DNA of 7,369 nt from an uncultured Clostridia bacterium (GTDB lineage Bacteria; Bacillota; Clostridia; Oscillospirales; Oscillospiraceae), in contig CAMHER010000094.1 of the NCBI GenBank assembly GCA_946184215.1, positions 1 through 7,369 on the forward strand, given 5' to 3'. Position 1 is the stretch's first letter. Each line of letters begins with the position of its first letter. Both the position numbers and the translations under genes were made by a program. A model generated the notes under the pieces. The model searched no databases. It was not told where the DNA came from and saw only the letters and a program-made list of their open reading frames with translations. This document shows, piece by piece, positions 6,957 to 7,369 of this stretch.

Positions 6957-6987
6957 AGCCTCACAAAGCCAGAAGGAGGAATTCATT

Positions 6988-7369
6988 ATGAGTACAGTAC
7001 CGGAACTGTTCGGCAGCATGGTGTTCGACGACAAAGTTATGCGTGCGCGCCTGTCCGCGGATGTCTATCACAGCCTGAAGGAGACCATCCGCAAAGGAAA
7101 GAAGCTGGATCTCTCTGTGGCCAACGCCGTGGCGGACGCCATGTGCGCCTGGGCTGTGGAGAACGGAGCCACCCATTTTACCCATTGGTTCCAGCCGCTG
7201 ACCGGCATCACGGCGGAAAAGCATGAAAGCTTCCTCTCTCCTGCGCCGGACAGCCACGTGATCATGAAGTTTTCCGGCAAGGAACTGATCCAGGGTGAAC
7301 CGGACGCCTCCAGTTTCCCCTCCGGCGGCCTGCGGGCCACCTTTGAGGCGAGAGGCTACACCGCCTGGG
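6988..7369 (+). CDS. glnN: Glutamine synthetase type III, N-terminal part only
   Basis: Glutamine synthetase makes glutamine from glutamate and ammonium using ATP. The first 127 codons are present and the frame is still open at the window edge; family members are roughly 700 residues. Type III enzymes are large and have their own N-terminal domain, unlike the GlnA (type I) family. Recognisable conserved stretches are FGSMVF (8-13), THWFQPLTG (65-73), AEKHESF (76-82), FSGKELIQGEPDASSFPSGG (95-114) and RATFEARGYTAW (116-127). The ATP- and metal-binding core lies beyond the window, so catalytic residues cannot be checked. The start ATG has AAGGAGG (6973-6979) eight bases upstream. It has its own promoter, candidate operator and leader hairpin behind the gltBD terminator, so it is probably a separate transcription unit. 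With gltBD it completes the GS-GOGAT cycle. Confidence 0.93.
   Translation, partial: MSTVPELFGSMVFDDKVMRARLSADVYHSLKETIRKGKKLDLSVANAVADAMCAWAVENGATHFTHWFQPLTGITAEKHESFLSPAPDSHVIMKFSGKELIQGEPDASSFPSGGLRATFEARGYTAW

Overview
The window reads as a nitrogen-assimilation locus from a moderately GC-rich anaerobic Firmicute, most likely a clostridial (Oscillospiraceae/Ruminococcaceae-like) bacterium. This rests on the strong AGGAGG-type ribosome binding sites before every complete start, the type III glutamine synthetase, the short-propeptide two-subunit glutamate synthase, and a PEP-synthase-like protein with a GPGRWG C-terminal region. The taxonomic placement is inference; no species is claimed. 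All genes are on the + strand.

Layout: (1) bases 1-686 hold the 3' end of a PEP/pyruvate-binding (PpsA-like) protein that begins outside the window. (2) Bases 687-855 are an intergenic region with a small cluster of GTAT/ATAC half-sites, a good extended -10 promoter and a strong leader hairpin just before gltB. (3) Bases 856-5394 encode the glutamate synthase large subunit (gltB, 1512 aa). (4) Sixteen bases later, gltD (5411-6802, 463 aa) encodes the small subunit, so gltBD form an operon. (5) Bases 6803-6987 hold three successive inverted repeats: a probable terminator for gltBD, a dyad lying over the promoter of the next gene, and a hairpin near the predicted 5' end of that gene's mRNA. (6) Bases 6988-7369 are the first 127 codons of a type III glutamine synthetase (glnN), which runs off the window.

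Together gltBD and glnN form the GS-GOGAT cycle. Glutamine synthetase fixes ammonium onto glutamate, and glutamate synthase transfers the glutamine amide nitrogen to 2-oxoglutarate, giving two glutamates. Each transcription unit appears to have its own promoter and structured leader, which suggests separate control of the two arms. The PEP-synthase-like neighbour belongs to central carbon metabolism, and any functional link to nitrogen assimilation is only positional.

There is no tRNA, rRNA, CRISPR array, insertion sequence or phage feature. The coding content is largely conserved housekeeping. The parts most worth a second look are the two structured intergenic regions and the unnamed C-terminal region of the upstream PEP-synthase-like protein.
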